From Prochlorococcus sp. AG-432-D11 (lineage in GTDB: Bacteria; Cyanobacteriota; Cyanobacteriia; PCC-6307; Cyanobiaceae): DNA of 34,428 nucleotides. The stretch's first letter is position 1, and every line of letters starts with the position of its first letter. Location: positions 1 to 34,428 of the forward strand of contig QCOP01000010.1 of assembly GCA_003212885.1 (NCBI GenBank), given 5' to 3'. Below the pieces are notes generated by a model. That model was not told the DNA's origin. It saw only the letters and a program-made list of their open reading frames with translations, and ran no database searches. The position numbers and the translations under genes were made by a program. Shown piece by piece: positions 19,358 to 27,536 of this stretch.

Positions 19358-20266
19358 CTAGAAATCTAACTTCTCTAGTGAATTAAAAAGAAAGTTGCAT
19401 ATCTCATTATGGTTATTTCCATGACTTGCAACTAAGCATCCATGCTGACTGAAATCATTTCTATTATAAAATAGGGTACTTTTATCAACTCTAGAAAACA
19501 TCCCACCTGCAGCAATCAAAATTGCTTCTGGTGCAGCAATGTCCCAATCCTTTGGAGCAGTAGTACCAGATAAAGAAATATAAAAATCATTCTCGCCTCT
19601 CAAAATAGAAGCAATTTTGCACCCAACACTACCAAAAGAATTTTTTTCTTGAACAGGCAATGAGGAAATTAGCTTTTCCAATCTTTGATTCCTATGACTT
19701 TTACTTGTAACAACATATTGAAGTGAAAGTCTATTACGATCACTAAAACTAACATTCATTCTCTCTCTTTTTCGATTTTCGCACCAAGCTCCATATCCAA
19801 TCAAGCCAAACCAGAGTTCATCTAATTCCGGTATCAATACAACTCCTAAAACAGGACGGTTCTGCTTAATCAAAGCAAGATGAACAGCATAATTATGAGT
19901 GCCTTGAAGGAAATCCTTCGTTCCATCAAGTGGGTCCAAAAGCCAAAACCACTCGCTTTCTATTGGAAACTTTAAATCTAATTGGGACTTTGAAGTTTCT
20001 TCACTTATAACCTCCCATGGAGCCAATGGGAAAGACTTCTCAAATCCATCTATTAGCCATTGATTAACTGCCAAGTCGGCAGCAGAAACAGGTCCATCTA
20101 AACTTTCTTCGATTTTTAACGCTTTAGGAAATCCGAATGGAGGCTTTTCTCCCCTTGCATAAGCCTTCAATATGTCTGAAGAACCCCAACAAATTTCCCT
20201 AAGTTTCTCTAAAAGGAAATTAAATTGAATACCAGAGGGCAGATAATTAAATTTGTCGTCAATCAT
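19358..20266 (-). CDS. cysQ: 3'(2'),5'-bisphosphate nucleotidase CysQ / IMPase superfamily
   Basis: The protein of about 302 residues hydrolyses 3'-phosphoadenosine 5'-phosphate made during sulfate assimilation. Signatures are GPVSAADLAVNQWL (first metal-site helix), VISEET, WLLDPLDGTKDFLQGTHNYA (the D-P-x-D-G-T-x-D/E-F phosphatase motif) and a C-terminal KDWDIAAPEAILIAAGG (the W-D-x-A-A/G-x-x-x-I box). The start is taken as the ATG at 20266 (MIDDKFNYLPSGIQF); an ATG ten codons upstream gives a hydrophobic extension that homologues would not be expected to carry. That start overlaps the divergent rsmI ATG by two bases. Confidence 0.88.
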   Translation of the reverse strand: MIDDKFNYLPSGIQFNFLLEKLREICWGSSDILKAYARGEKPPFGFPKALKIEESLDGPVSAADLAVNQWLIDGFEKSFPLAPWEVISEETSKSQLDLKFPIESEWFWLLDPLDGTKDFLQGTHNYAVHLALIKQNRPVLGVVLIPELDELWFGLIGYGAWCENRKRERMNVSFSDRNRLSLQYVVTSKSHRNQRLEKLISSLPVQEKNSFGSVGCKIASILRGENDFYISLSGTTAPKDWDIAAPEAILIAAGGMFSRVDKSTLFYNRNDFSQHGCLVASHGNNHNEICNFLFNSLEKLDF

Positions 20267-21152
20267 GATTCCTATAAACAAAAACAAAGTTTCCAATTTG
20301 CGAGATGAGCCCGAAATTGGGATTCTTTATCTAGTTGGGACTCCAATTGGAAACATCTCTGATCTTTCACCAAGAGCCCAATCAATTCTTGAAAACGTCT
20401 CAATTATTGCATGTGAAGATACACGTCATAGTGGAATTCTTTTAAATAGGCTGAAGATTAAAGCTTCTCTAATTAGCTTTCACAAATACAACTGCAAGAA
20501 AAGGGTTCCTGAAATCCTTGAGCATCTTGCCAATAATCAAACCATAGCCTTAATAAGTGATGCTGGTCTTCCAACAATTTCTGACCCTGGAGAAGCTCTA
20601 GTTTCAGCAACAAGGGATTCTGGATATGATGTTGTTTGCATCCCTGGACCTTGCGCAGCTTTAACGGCTTTAATTGCTAGTGGTTTACCGGCTGAAAGAT
20701 TTTGCTTTGAAGGATTTCTTCCAAGAAAAACAAGGGCAAGAAAATTAGCGCTAGATCATATTGTAAAAGAAACTAGAACATCCATTTTATATGAATCACC
20801 ACATAGGCTTCTAAAGCTTCTCGAAGAACTTTCTGAAAGATGTGAAGGGACTCGACCCTTGTACGTTGCAAGAGAATTGACAAAAAAGCATGAGCAGCAT
20901 ATTGGTCCAAATCTAAATTCAGTAATTAATCATTTTAGGAAATCTGCACCAAAAGGAGAATTAACACTTGTACTAGGAGGAGCAAAACCAGAAAAAAAGA
21001 TTAAAATAAATAATGATGAATTAATAAAGGAGCTTTCAAATCTAATTTCTCAAGGCATTCCTCCAAGCATGGCAGCAAAACAACTTTCAAAAATCACTGG
21101 TATTTCTAAAAATTTACTTTATTCTCTAATTCACAAAGAACAAAATATATGA
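20265..21152 (+). CDS. rsmI: 16S rRNA (cytidine-1402-2'-O)-methyltransferase RsmI
   Basis: This SAM-dependent tetrapyrrole-methylase-fold enzyme modifies C1402 in the ribosomal P site. Its signatures are LYLVGTPIGNISDLSPRAQS, ACEDTRHSGILLNRL, SLISFHKYN, ISDAGLPTISDPGEALV, CIPGPCAALTALIASGLP and FCFEGFLPRK, followed by ILYESPHRLLKLLEEL. The C-terminal tail (LSKITGISKNLLYSLI) is also normal. The ATG at 20265 (MIPINKNKVSNLRDEP) is chosen; an in-frame TTG four codons upstream is the alternative. The next small membrane gene overlaps its stop by ATGA. Confidence 0.93.
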   Translation: MIPINKNKVSNLRDEPEIGILYLVGTPIGNISDLSPRAQSILENVSIIACEDTRHSGILLNRLKIKASLISFHKYNCKKRVPEILEHLANNQTIALISDAGLPTISDPGEALVSATRDSGYDVVCIPGPCAALTALIASGLPAERFCFEGFLPRKTRARKLALDHIVKETRTSILYESPHRLLKLLEELSERCEGTRPLYVARELTKKHEQHIGPNLNSVINHFRKSAPKGELTLVLGGAKPEKKIKINNDELIKELSNLISQGIPPSMAAKQLSKITGISKNLLYSLIHKEQNI

Positions 21153-21376
21153 TTAAACGTTTTTTACTTTTTGCTTTTACTCTATCTAATGGAATATTTC
21201 TCACATTTCTACTATGCCTGGGATCTCAAAATTTAAGATATAAGCATCAATTAAACTTAGGTTTATCATCATCAGAAAAATATCCAACAGGATTTATTGT
21301 TGGTGTCTCATCAATATTTGGTTTTCTTAGTGGAGGGTTTATATCATCAGTAGTTATTACCAAAGAAAAAGAATAA
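21149..21376 (+). CDS. 75-residue membrane protein coupled to rsmI
   Basis: The ATG overlaps the rsmI stop by four bases (ATGA), implying translational coupling. Two hydrophobic segments are predicted: residues 4-25 (RFLLFAFTLSNGIFLTFLLC) and about 48-70 (FIVGVSSIFGFLSGGFISSV). A polar loop lies between them (QNLRYKHQLNLGLSSSEKYP). The sequence resembles two-helix proteins found beside rsmI in related genomes, but no family name is known to me. It is not obviously related to rRNA modification. Confidence 0.65.
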   Translation: MIKRFLLFAFTLSNGIFLTFLLCLGSQNLRYKHQLNLGLSSSEKYPTGFIVGVSSIFGFLSGGFISSVVITKEKE

Positions 21377-21384
21377 AACAACAA

Positions 21385-22062
21385 TTAATTTTCATCTAGA
21401 GCAATTAAAGAATCATCCAAAACCAACCTTGTTATTCCTTTAGATAATAAATATGAGCTTGACAATCTAAAAACATCTACATTAGGTACTTTAAGAACTC
21501 TCTGGTTTCTGGAACAATCTCTTTTTGCATTCCTTTGATTAGAAAATAACGAGATAGCTAGGCGTCTTTGATCTGACTCTGGAAGAAAACTCCAATCAGG
21601 GAAGTCCTTAAGAGGCTTAGCATCTAATTCCACTTTCTTATCAACAAGCATATAAACCACATCTGGGAAAACATCCTCACTAAGTTTTTTACAGGCAACT
21701 TCTTTTTGCTTTTCCCACTCTTCAGGAGGTGAAATAAGAGGAATTAGTTCTTTAAATACTTGCAATTCATCACTATCATTGATAGTACTTGGATGACCAT
21801 TATAAGAATCACCTTGATTTTGAAGGTCGATATCATTTGCTTTTTGGTCTAAATCAATCTTATTGCTGGAATTTTTTGTAACTCTTCTTGATCTATTCGC
21901 TTTTAATTTTTTATACTCATCAGAAGATAGCAATGACTTAACTATTCTACTTATAGTTGCCTGAGTACAGCCATATGACTTTGACAGAGAAACTGCAGTT
22001 TGACCTGATCTATATGCCTCTACAATCTCTTCTTTTTGAGAATCTGAAAACTTACTTGCCAC
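21385..22062 (-). CDS. Helix-turn-helix protein, putative DNA-binding
   Basis: The 225-residue product begins MASKFSDSQKEEIVEAYRSG followed by QTAVSLSKSYGCTQATISRI, a clear resolvase/Hpr-like (homeodomain-type) HTH near residues 8-45. A charged variable linker (about 50-100) follows, then a conserved-looking C-terminal domain (LIPLISPPEEWEKQKEVACK, FPDVVYMLVDKKVELDAKPL, KDFPDWSFLPESDQRRLAIS). The second part has no family I can name. The linker and the full-length C-terminal domain argue for a sequence-specific regulator rather than a transposase. The gene converges with the rsmI operon. Confidence 0.7.
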   Translation of the reverse strand: MASKFSDSQKEEIVEAYRSGQTAVSLSKSYGCTQATISRIVKSLLSSDEYKKLKANRSRRVTKNSSNKIDLDQKANDIDLQNQGDSYNGHPSTINDSDELQVFKELIPLISPPEEWEKQKEVACKKLSEDVFPDVVYMLVDKKVELDAKPLKDFPDWSFLPESDQRRLAISLFSNQRNAKRDCSRNQRVLKVPNVDVFRLSSSYLLSKGITRLVLDDSLIALDEN

Positions 22063-22273
22063 CTAGAACTCAAAGCTCTAATTATTATGGCATTAAATAT
22101 AGTAATTACATGTTAGGGTTTCCTGCTCTTAACAACTAATTATTATAGAAAATTTTTTAAAGGGTTAAACAATTTTTAAAAGTTAAAATCATAATAATCA
22201 CAATGGATGACTATAAAGATGATCATTATTCATGACTCTTGAGAAGATTGATCAATAAAAAAATTAGCTTTAA

Positions 22274-22408
22274 CTAAGAGTTTCTTTGAAGTATTGGAAT
22301 CATTCTACCTCCTCCTTGGTCATCGTCATCCTCAAAGAAATAGAAAACAAGAACAATTCCAAGAACTGACATAAAAAAAGAATATGTCAAAACAGCAAAT
22401 TGGTTCAT
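22274..22408 (-). CDS. 44-residue membrane peptide with DDDDQGGG motif
   Basis: The minus-strand ATG frame encodes MNQFAVLTYSFFMSVLGIVL, then VFYFFEDDDDQGGGRMIPIL and QRNS. An N-terminal membrane helix is followed by an acidic-Gly turn (EDDDDQGGGRM) that looks selected and not random. I believe small picocyanobacterial proteins with a D-D-D-Q-G-G-G tail exist, but I cannot name a family. It overlaps the weaker plus-strand frame starting at 22384. Confidence 0.6.
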   Translation of the reverse strand: MNQFAVLTYSFFMSVLGIVLVFYFFEDDDDQGGGRMIPILQRNS

Positions 22409-22618
22409 TTCATTTCAAGATTTCGACAAACCCTAGCAGCTTATGGAATATATTATGTATCGATTTTTACTCAGACTTAACAAAAAAGTCATTTAAAAAA
22501 CAATCACTAGAGTCAGTCCCATTACTGCAAAATAATTTTTTTTATAGCGAGAACCAACTCAAAAACAGGATTAGAATCATTTATTGAAAAGGGATTAGAA
22601 GAAATTCGCCTGAAAAAA

Positions 22619-22870
22619 TTAAAATTTTTTTATACTTCTAACGCTAAAATTATTTTTAGTAGTTAAGGTTTTTTCAACGACATCAATTCCTCGTATTGAA
22701 CAAATTTCACCCTTTATACCTTCTAACTGCAATTGCTCAATAATTCCCTTAATAACGGCATCTTCAACTAATTTCTGATCCATCCTGTCAGGGGTCAAAT
22801 TCTCGAGCCATTTCGATGTTTTTAAAGCCACGACCTCTGATGCATTGGTAATTTTTAAATGAATAGACAT
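22619..22870 (-). CDS. 83-residue conserved cyanobacterial hypothetical protein
   Basis: The ATG at 22870 (MSIHLKITNASEVVALKTSK) is chosen over one three codons upstream because the strand SIHLKITNA is the natural domain start. The protein is soluble and alpha/beta: a helix (LVEDAVIKGIIEQLQLEGIK), then strands (GEICSIRGIDVVEKTLTTKN). It resembles a family of small cyanobacterial hypothetical proteins of unknown function. There is no signal or membrane segment. Confidence 0.6.
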   Translation of the reverse strand: MSIHLKITNASEVVALKTSKWLENLTPDRMDQKLVEDAVIKGIIEQLQLEGIKGEICSIRGIDVVEKTLTTKNNFSVRSIKKF

Positions 22871-22923
22871 ACAAAACACAAATTTAAACTAATTTTGTCC
22901 GCAAAAAGAAATTTGTCACGAGG

Positions 22924-23053
22924 TTAGTCATCCTTTTGTTGCGGAATCCATTTAAGAACCCAACGAGCATTTCCTAAAAGGACTGATAATAAGCAGGCTA
23001 AGAAGAAATAGAAAGCATTAACTACAAAGAGAAACTATCAAAATAGACGTCAT
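22924..23053 (-). pseudogene. Possible frameshifted small membrane protein
   Basis: An ATG at 23053 opens MTSILIV in one frame but stops within 12 codons. The +1 frame, from about 23034, continues as a strongly hydrophobic run (FLFVVNAFYFFLACLLSVLL, then GNARWVLKWIPQQKDD) that ends at a TAA at 22924 and has no start codon of its own. Joining the two by skipping one base gives a plausible 42-residue one-helix protein. It could be a mutation, a sequencing error or an unusual start. It lies just upstream of the 83-residue gene on the same strand. Confidence 0.3.
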
Positions 23054-23114
23054 TTCCTGAGAAAATCTAGAAATTCCAAAACCACATCAAGTCCAAAGAG
23101 AGCTGAACACAAAC

Positions 23115-23143
23115 TTGACTCCCTTATGATACATGTGTACTAT
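23115..23143 (+). promoter_or_regulatory. Sigma-70-type promoter
   Basis: TTGACT (23115-23120) and TACTAT (23138-23143) are separated by exactly 17 bp. Transcription would start near 23150, about 55 nt before the ATG at 23206. An ACATGTGTAC segment sits in the spacer and could be an operator, possibly LexA-like; that is speculative. Confidence 0.6.
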
Positions 23144-23205
23144 AGGTTTTGCCCTTATGAAAAGCATTTGGAGTTCCTTCTTAGCCAGTTCAGATTCTTT
23201 TGGCA

Positions 23206-23337
23206 ATGACTAGACAGGCAGTTCCTTTTTTCGCCCATCTAGCTAATAAAAAAACCATTTCAATCAATGGTCAAACATGTACTAGCTCTAGACCTCTTAA
23301 CATCATCATCACCATGTTATGGAAACCCCAATCTTAG
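23206..23337 (+). CDS. Possible 43-residue small protein
   Basis: The first ATG frame after the promoter at 23115-23143 encodes MTRQAVPFFAHLANKKTISI, then NGQTCTSSRPLNIIITMLWK and PQS. It overlaps the start of the DUF1651 gene (23319) in another frame, which would permit translational coupling. There are no recognisable motifs. It may instead be untranslated leader. Confidence 0.3.
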   Translation: MTRQAVPFFAHLANKKTISINGQTCTSSRPLNIIITMLWKPQS

Positions 23338-23597
23338 TGATAAAAACTTTGCCAATAATTCCCACAGGTTGGTTGCTCGAACCACATGGCAAATGCATGT
23401 TACTTTTCCAAAAAGATAAGAAATCACTTAACTATCTACCTATGGTCTTTACCGAGAAATGGTCTGTTTCTCCCTGTAATACGCCTTTAGACTTTATCAA
23501 TCGTAGACAGGTTTCAATAGATGCAGCTGTTGAGACTTGGAATGAATTGAATGGAAAAGGATGGATAATGCTTGACTTTAAAAATACTTCGCAATGA
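23319..23597 (+). CDS. DUF1651 protein
   Basis: The 92-residue product (METPILVIKTLPIIPTGWLL...) fits the DUF1651 pattern of marine picocyanobacteria: G-W-L-L near the N-terminus, LLFQKDKKSLNYLPMVFTEK, then a conserved FINRRQVSIDAAVETWNELN followed by GKGWIMLDF. The R-R-Q-V-x-x-x-x-A-x-x-x-W-x-x-L-x-x-x-G-W signature is the deciding feature. The function is unknown and the protein is cytoplasmic. It probably shares the promoter at 23115-23143. Confidence 0.7.
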   Translation: METPILVIKTLPIIPTGWLLEPHGKCMLLFQKDKKSLNYLPMVFTEKWSVSPCNTPLDFINRRQVSIDAAVETWNELNGKGWIMLDFKNTSQ

Positions 23598-23852
23598 AAA
23601 CATAAAACTAAATATCGCAGACTTCTTCTTAAATAAAATCTTAAAAAGAATTTTGATTACTTTCTAGAAGAGGGCGATTTTTATTAACTGAAAGTTGAAA
23701 TTTATTTGTAAAGAAATTAAAGATTAAAGATTCTATTTTAGTAGATGTTTTTTAAATCTTATTACTAAAGTGTTTTATATATTGCCTTTCATGTATGAAA
23801 AGCAATAAAAAGTATTTAAAAAACTTCTTCAAATCTCAAAAAAACTAATTAA

Positions 23853-23996
23853 TTACATGAAGTCCTTTTTATTATGTAACTTCTTTTTTATTGAACGTGC
23901 CTGTTTATAAAGCTCCATGGTTTCTCTTCTACCTACAGCCTCAGCAGCCTTAGTCATCATTTGAGAATACTCCCTATTTAATTGTGATTGAGTCAT
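23853..23996 (-). CDS. 47-residue basic helical protein
   Basis: The ATG frame encodes MTQSQLNREYSQMMTKAAEA, then VGRRETMELYKQARSIKKKL and HNKKDFM. It is an all-alpha, basic protein with the look of two amphipathic helices (EYSQMMTKAAEAVGRRE, TMELYKQARSIKKKL). It has no membrane segment. The composition is non-random and typical of conserved small picocyanobacterial proteins, but no family is named. Confidence 0.55.
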   Translation of the reverse strand: MTQSQLNREYSQMMTKAAEAVGRRETMELYKQARSIKKKLHNKKDFM

Positions 23997-24216
23997 AAAA
24001 AAGCTTTCCTTAATCTGGACTTAACGTAAATAATGAATTGGACCATCCAAAATCACTTCTGCTAAGAGGTTTATCCCTAGCCAGATCTCATTAGATATCT
24101 AGCGACTTTAACACAACTAAACTCTTATACAAAGTAGTTGATATCTCAAGCATCAAAAAGATGTTCTTTTAGCATCGTAAAAGTCTAGTGCTACTATATA
24201 TTTCGGTCGTATTATT

Positions 24217-24290
<74 letters not shown>

Positions 24291-24350
24291 TACTCAAACT
24301 CAAGTAATACGAATGGTTTAGAGGAAAATACGGAAGACCTACTGCTTAGC

Positions 24351-24447
24351 CTGCTATGGCCTGATATGGCTGATTATTGCTATTCTGCGAACAGTTCTGC
24401 GAACGCAAAAGCAAGATGGCTACTGATTGGGAAGCAAATCTGCGAAC
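24351..24447 (+). repeat. Direct repeats between tRNA and recombinase start (left arm candidate)
   Basis: Two 10-bp repeats CTGCTATGGC/CTGATATGGC lie at 24351-24370. They are followed by the nonamer TCTGCGAAC at 24384-24392 and 24396-24404 (12-bp period) and again at 24439-24447 inside the recombinase gene. The motif recurs inverted in the primase 5' end. Placement beside a likely attachment site suggests recombinase or excisionase binding sites. Confidence 0.6.
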
Positions 24448-25702
24448 ACTTATAAAAAATACTGAAAAAGATGCTGATTTTTTACGGCGTGGAAGTTCGT
24501 GGAAAGTTCGTGGGGTAAGGGGTAAAACTCAAGTCACTATGAGACTTCAAGAGGGGCTTGGTGAAAGTAATCCGCGATCAAGCAGCATGCTGGATATTGA
24601 GTGGAAAAAAGGAAATACTATGCAAATTTTGAACGCTATTGAGGACTTAAAACGGCTCGTAAATGAGAGAAATTTATCTCTATCTGAGGCTAAAAATTTA
24701 CTATTTGCACCCGTAAATCAGGTCGATTCAAGCGGTGAAAATTGGGAAGCTTTGAAGGCTTCATACCTTGAAAGCAAGTCCGACCGCAGAAGCACGACCC
24801 TTAAAGATATCAGCACCAGACTAAATAATTTGCTCATCACTCTGGAAAAGAATCCAAAGCCTCGAACTGGTCGCGATGCCATGAGAGCTTATTCAAAACA
24901 TTGGTTGAAGAAAGCTCCACAAGGAGGTCAAGGCCGCAAGAGGTCATTGCAAGACGTTGCCAGTTTCCTTCGTTTCGCTGTCACCAGATGCGGTAAGGAA
25001 GAGCGTTGGTTGCCTCTTAATGCAGAAGAACTTAGAGAGCTAGTTGGAGTCAGACAAACAACTTCAGAGTCACATTTAACGGCTGCTGTTTTACCAAAAG
25101 ACCTTGCTAATTTGCTCGATCAAATGAAAGCAGATGGAAGAGAAGATTTATATTTAGCGACCGCACTAATTAGTTTGTATGGTCTTCGACTTGGAGAATT
25201 AGCCAAGTTAAATATTATTGATGGAGATTTATTTGTAGGTCATATAAAACAAAATAGCCAAACACTTATCCAAGAAGAAAAACCACCAAGAGAAGTTTTG
25301 GGTGTCGATATCGCAGGAAGAGAAGGTGAAGCTGTAAAGGTTCTGCAGCTCTACCAGTCGGGTCTGGTGAAACTACCAATAGCTGTTTTGAACCAAATCA
25401 AAATGGTTGAGCAGAAAGGTCATTTTAAAGATGTAGGGACTTCTTTCTCTGGGATTTTAAAAAGATATAAACCTTGGATTTCTCTGGTCCAAAGGAATAA
25501 AGGAGTTAGCCCTTATTCACTGAGGCACTCATGGGCTTACCGGGTGCATAAGGCAACCGAGGCCCCGGTGGATTCAAGTATCGCGGCTTCGCTTATGGGT
25601 CACAGTATCGAAGTCCATAATCGGGTTTATTCAACTTGGATCGACAAAAAAATCAAAAAAGCAGCAATCGCTAGAGCAAACAAAGCACTAATAAAAGCAT
25701 GA
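24416..25702 (+). CDS. Tyrosine recombinase/integrase
   Basis: The ATG at 24416 (MATDWEANLRTLIKNTEKDA) is chosen; a TTG at 24377 would add 13 residues that run through the repeats. An arm/core-binding region covers about residues 1-225, including a SAM-like helix bundle. The C-terminal catalytic domain shows the first Arg in LYGLRLGELAKLN (R258), SPYSLRHSWAYR (R370, with Tyr instead of His in the HxxR position), LMGHSIEVHNRVYSTW (H396 and nucleophile Tyr405). Length (428) and position beside a tRNA 3' end fit site-specific integration into tRNA-Arg. Confidence 0.9.
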   Translation: MATDWEANLRTLIKNTEKDADFLRRGSSWKVRGVRGKTQVTMRLQEGLGESNPRSSSMLDIEWKKGNTMQILNAIEDLKRLVNERNLSLSEAKNLLFAPVNQVDSSGENWEALKASYLESKSDRRSTTLKDISTRLNNLLITLEKNPKPRTGRDAMRAYSKHWLKKAPQGGQGRKRSLQDVASFLRFAVTRCGKEERWLPLNAEELRELVGVRQTTSESHLTAAVLPKDLANLLDQMKADGREDLYLATALISLYGLRLGELAKLNIIDGDLFVGHIKQNSQTLIQEEKPPREVLGVDIAGREGEAVKVLQLYQSGLVKLPIAVLNQIKMVEQKGHFKDVGTSFSGILKRYKPWISLVQRNKGVSPYSLRHSWAYRVHKATEAPVDSSIAASLMGHSIEVHNRVYSTWIDKKIKKAAIARANKALIKA

Positions 25703-25908
25703 ATATCAAAGAACATCTGGTAGTAGAAAGCTTGCAAAAGTTTTTGAAATAATGCGACAAGAGTTCAAGCCAGAATGTTTAAAGCTCGCTAAAAAACAAA
25801 GATTTCACTGATTTATTTGTGGTAATCGATTGAGAACTACTTTACGAAAAGACGTTAAACTTGCCAAGAAACCTACCGAAGCTTTTTAAAAATAAGATTG
25901 TCTTTAAA
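25703..25908. other. Intergenic stretch between recombinase and HNH gene
   Basis: These 206 bases lie between two converging genes. I see no convincing reading frame, tRNA or strong terminator. It could hold weak bidirectional termination. Confidence 0.4.
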
Positions 25909-26982
25909 TTAATTTTTTAGATAACTTTTTTCATAGTTTTTCTGTAATTTCTCAAACCAATTCAAAAGATGTTGATACCTTTTCTTTGAGGCTGCTGAAT
26001 TGTCTGGATCTATTAAATCAAATCTTACGTCCAATAGAAACTTTAAAAAATCTTTTGGCTCACAACTTTCTCCACCTTTCCATGCATGAAATTGTATATG
26101 TATTTGATTTTCGACAACTAAGATATTTTCTTGAAGATCAGCAAGGTCTGGGCGTGTATGTCTATCAAAAAGATGGTGTCCAATTAATTGCACAGAATTA
26201 ACATTGCTTTTTTTCTTCCCACTTACTTGGCATGTGTAATTCGCGGCTTTCTTTGCATTACTAATTATCTTGTCAACTCTATTTGAAGCTGCATTCAATC
26301 TTTTGATCTCTTGCTTAAAACAATCCTCTACGACATCGCCAACTGTCTCTACCCAAACTTTACGAGATTTCTTTATCTTTGAATTTTGAGACATATCAAT
26401 TGCAAGGCGAGCAATGCCTCTTTGACTCCACATCCTTTCTTCTGTTTCTTCTGAACGAATAAAATCTTTATCAATTTCAAGCCCTTCTTGACCATCTAAT
26501 GAACCAGAATTAATTAAACGTTGTTCGCTATTGTTAAAACCTTTTCCATTTGTCTCAAGAATATTTATAGTAGTTTTCTTGGTAACGAATGCGAACGCTC
26601 CTCTTATTTCTAGAGGTACTTCAGACGAAACAAACTGCTTCACAATTTTTCTTGAGACAAGCATTTTCTTTCTTTTAAGGCGCCTTCTTAATAAGGCATC
26701 TAAAACAAGATTAACAAAATTTATTTCACCTTTTTCTTCATAATAACGGGCCAAAATAGCAACAGCTTCTTCAGTAAATCGTCGTGGGCGAAGATGAAGC
26801 GGACCACTTTTAATTAGAAACTCAAAATGTTCTCCTTCTAGCAATTCCCATTCGTCATCATCATATGCATCAAAAAATTTAATTGTATTCGTTAATTGCG
26901 TAGTAGTTTTGTTGAGAATTTTGGCCACTTCATGATGACTTAATAACGCTGGACCAAGTTTTTTTGAAATTTTATCAGTCAT
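25909..26982 (-). CDS. HTH plus HNH nuclease-like protein
   Basis: The 357-residue protein starts at the ATG at 26982, which overlaps the stop of the J-domain gene (TGATG). The N-terminus (LLSHHEVAKILNKTTTQLTN) resembles an HTH, followed by a second conserved block LRPRRFTEEAVAILARYYEE. The middle (about 90-240) is helical and charged. The C-terminal part has an HNH-like signature: TCQVSGK, VQLIGHHLFDRHTRPDLADL with a His pair, QENILVV with the Asn, and HIQFHAW with two His. It probably cuts or nicks DNA. Only one Cys is seen, so a zinc-stabilised variant is unlikely. The role in the element is unknown; defence, mobilisation and regulation are all possible. Confidence 0.65.
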   Translation of the reverse strand: MTDKISKKLGPALLSHHEVAKILNKTTTQLTNTIKFFDAYDDDEWELLEGEHFEFLIKSGPLHLRPRRFTEEAVAILARYYEEKGEINFVNLVLDALLRRRLKRKKMLVSRKIVKQFVSSEVPLEIRGAFAFVTKKTTINILETNGKGFNNSEQRLINSGSLDGQEGLEIDKDFIRSEETEERMWSQRGIARLAIDMSQNSKIKKSRKVWVETVGDVVEDCFKQEIKRLNAASNRVDKIISNAKKAANYTCQVSGKKKSNVNSVQLIGHHLFDRHTRPDLADLQENILVVENQIHIQFHAWKGGESCEPKDFLKFLLDVRFDLIDPDNSAASKKRYQHLLNWFEKLQKNYEKSYLKN

Positions 26983-27536
26983 CACATCAACCCTAAAATT
27001 GAATCTTTCATTTTTGTTAGCCGTTCCATGACTCTTGGATCTCCGCCATAGTCTGGGTGATGTACCTTTGCAAGAGAGTTATACGCTTTTTTTACATCTT
27101 CTTTTGTTGCGGTTGAGCTATCTAATCCAAAGACATGCCATGGACGAAAATTTTCTAGAACATCGATTCCATTAATACAAGTTGCACCTTCCTTCGTTCT
27201 CTCCTCTGCAGGTACTCCAACCCATCTTCTATATAGTTTCATCCAGTCATCTTTTGACTTGAATGAAATCTTTTCTCCAGTCATCGCCATACTGAAAGTT
27301 TTATTCTTTCTTAATTCAGGAACTGTTGTACAACTAAATTGAGACAAAACTGCCTTCCTTGCTGCAGCCATGGTCATTGATTTTGGCTTCTTAGGTTTAG
27401 GAGTAGTAAAAGGCCCACCATTAATTTTCTCTGCGAACCCATATAACAATTCTTCTGAAATATCTCCTTGTGAAGTTAAGTCGCTTATCAATGCAATAAC
27501 TTCAGGCTTAGTAAGTCGCTTGCGCCTTGCTGGCAT
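26982..27536 (-). CDS. J-domain (DnaJ-like) protein of the element
   Basis: The 184-residue protein has a basic N-terminus (MPARRKRLTKPEVIALISDL), a Lys/Pro-rich linker (PKPKKPKSM) and a middle domain with KDDWMKLYRRWVGVPAEER. The C-terminal J domain has WHVFGLD, KEDVKKAYNSLAKVHHPDYG with the H-P-D motif at 160-162, and GDPRVMERLTKM. J domains stimulate the ATPase of DnaK. There is no Gly/Phe or zinc-finger region, so it is a type III J protein, probably specialised to recruit host DnaK for element functions. It is co-translated with the HNH-like gene. Confidence 0.75.
   Translation of the reverse strand: MPARRKRLTKPEVIALISDLTSQGDISEELLYGFAEKINGGPFTTPKPKKPKSMTMAAARKAVLSQFSCTTVPELRKNKTFSMAMTGEKISFKSKDDWMKLYRRWVGVPAEERTKEGATCINGIDVLENFRPWHVFGLDSSTATKEDVKKAYNSLAKVHHPDYGGDPRVMERLTKMKDSILGLM

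Noticed and set aside
22384-22587. 67-codon plus-strand frame
   Set aside because: It overlaps the better-supported minus-strand DDDDQGGG membrane peptide and has no domain, good ribosome-binding site or typical composition.
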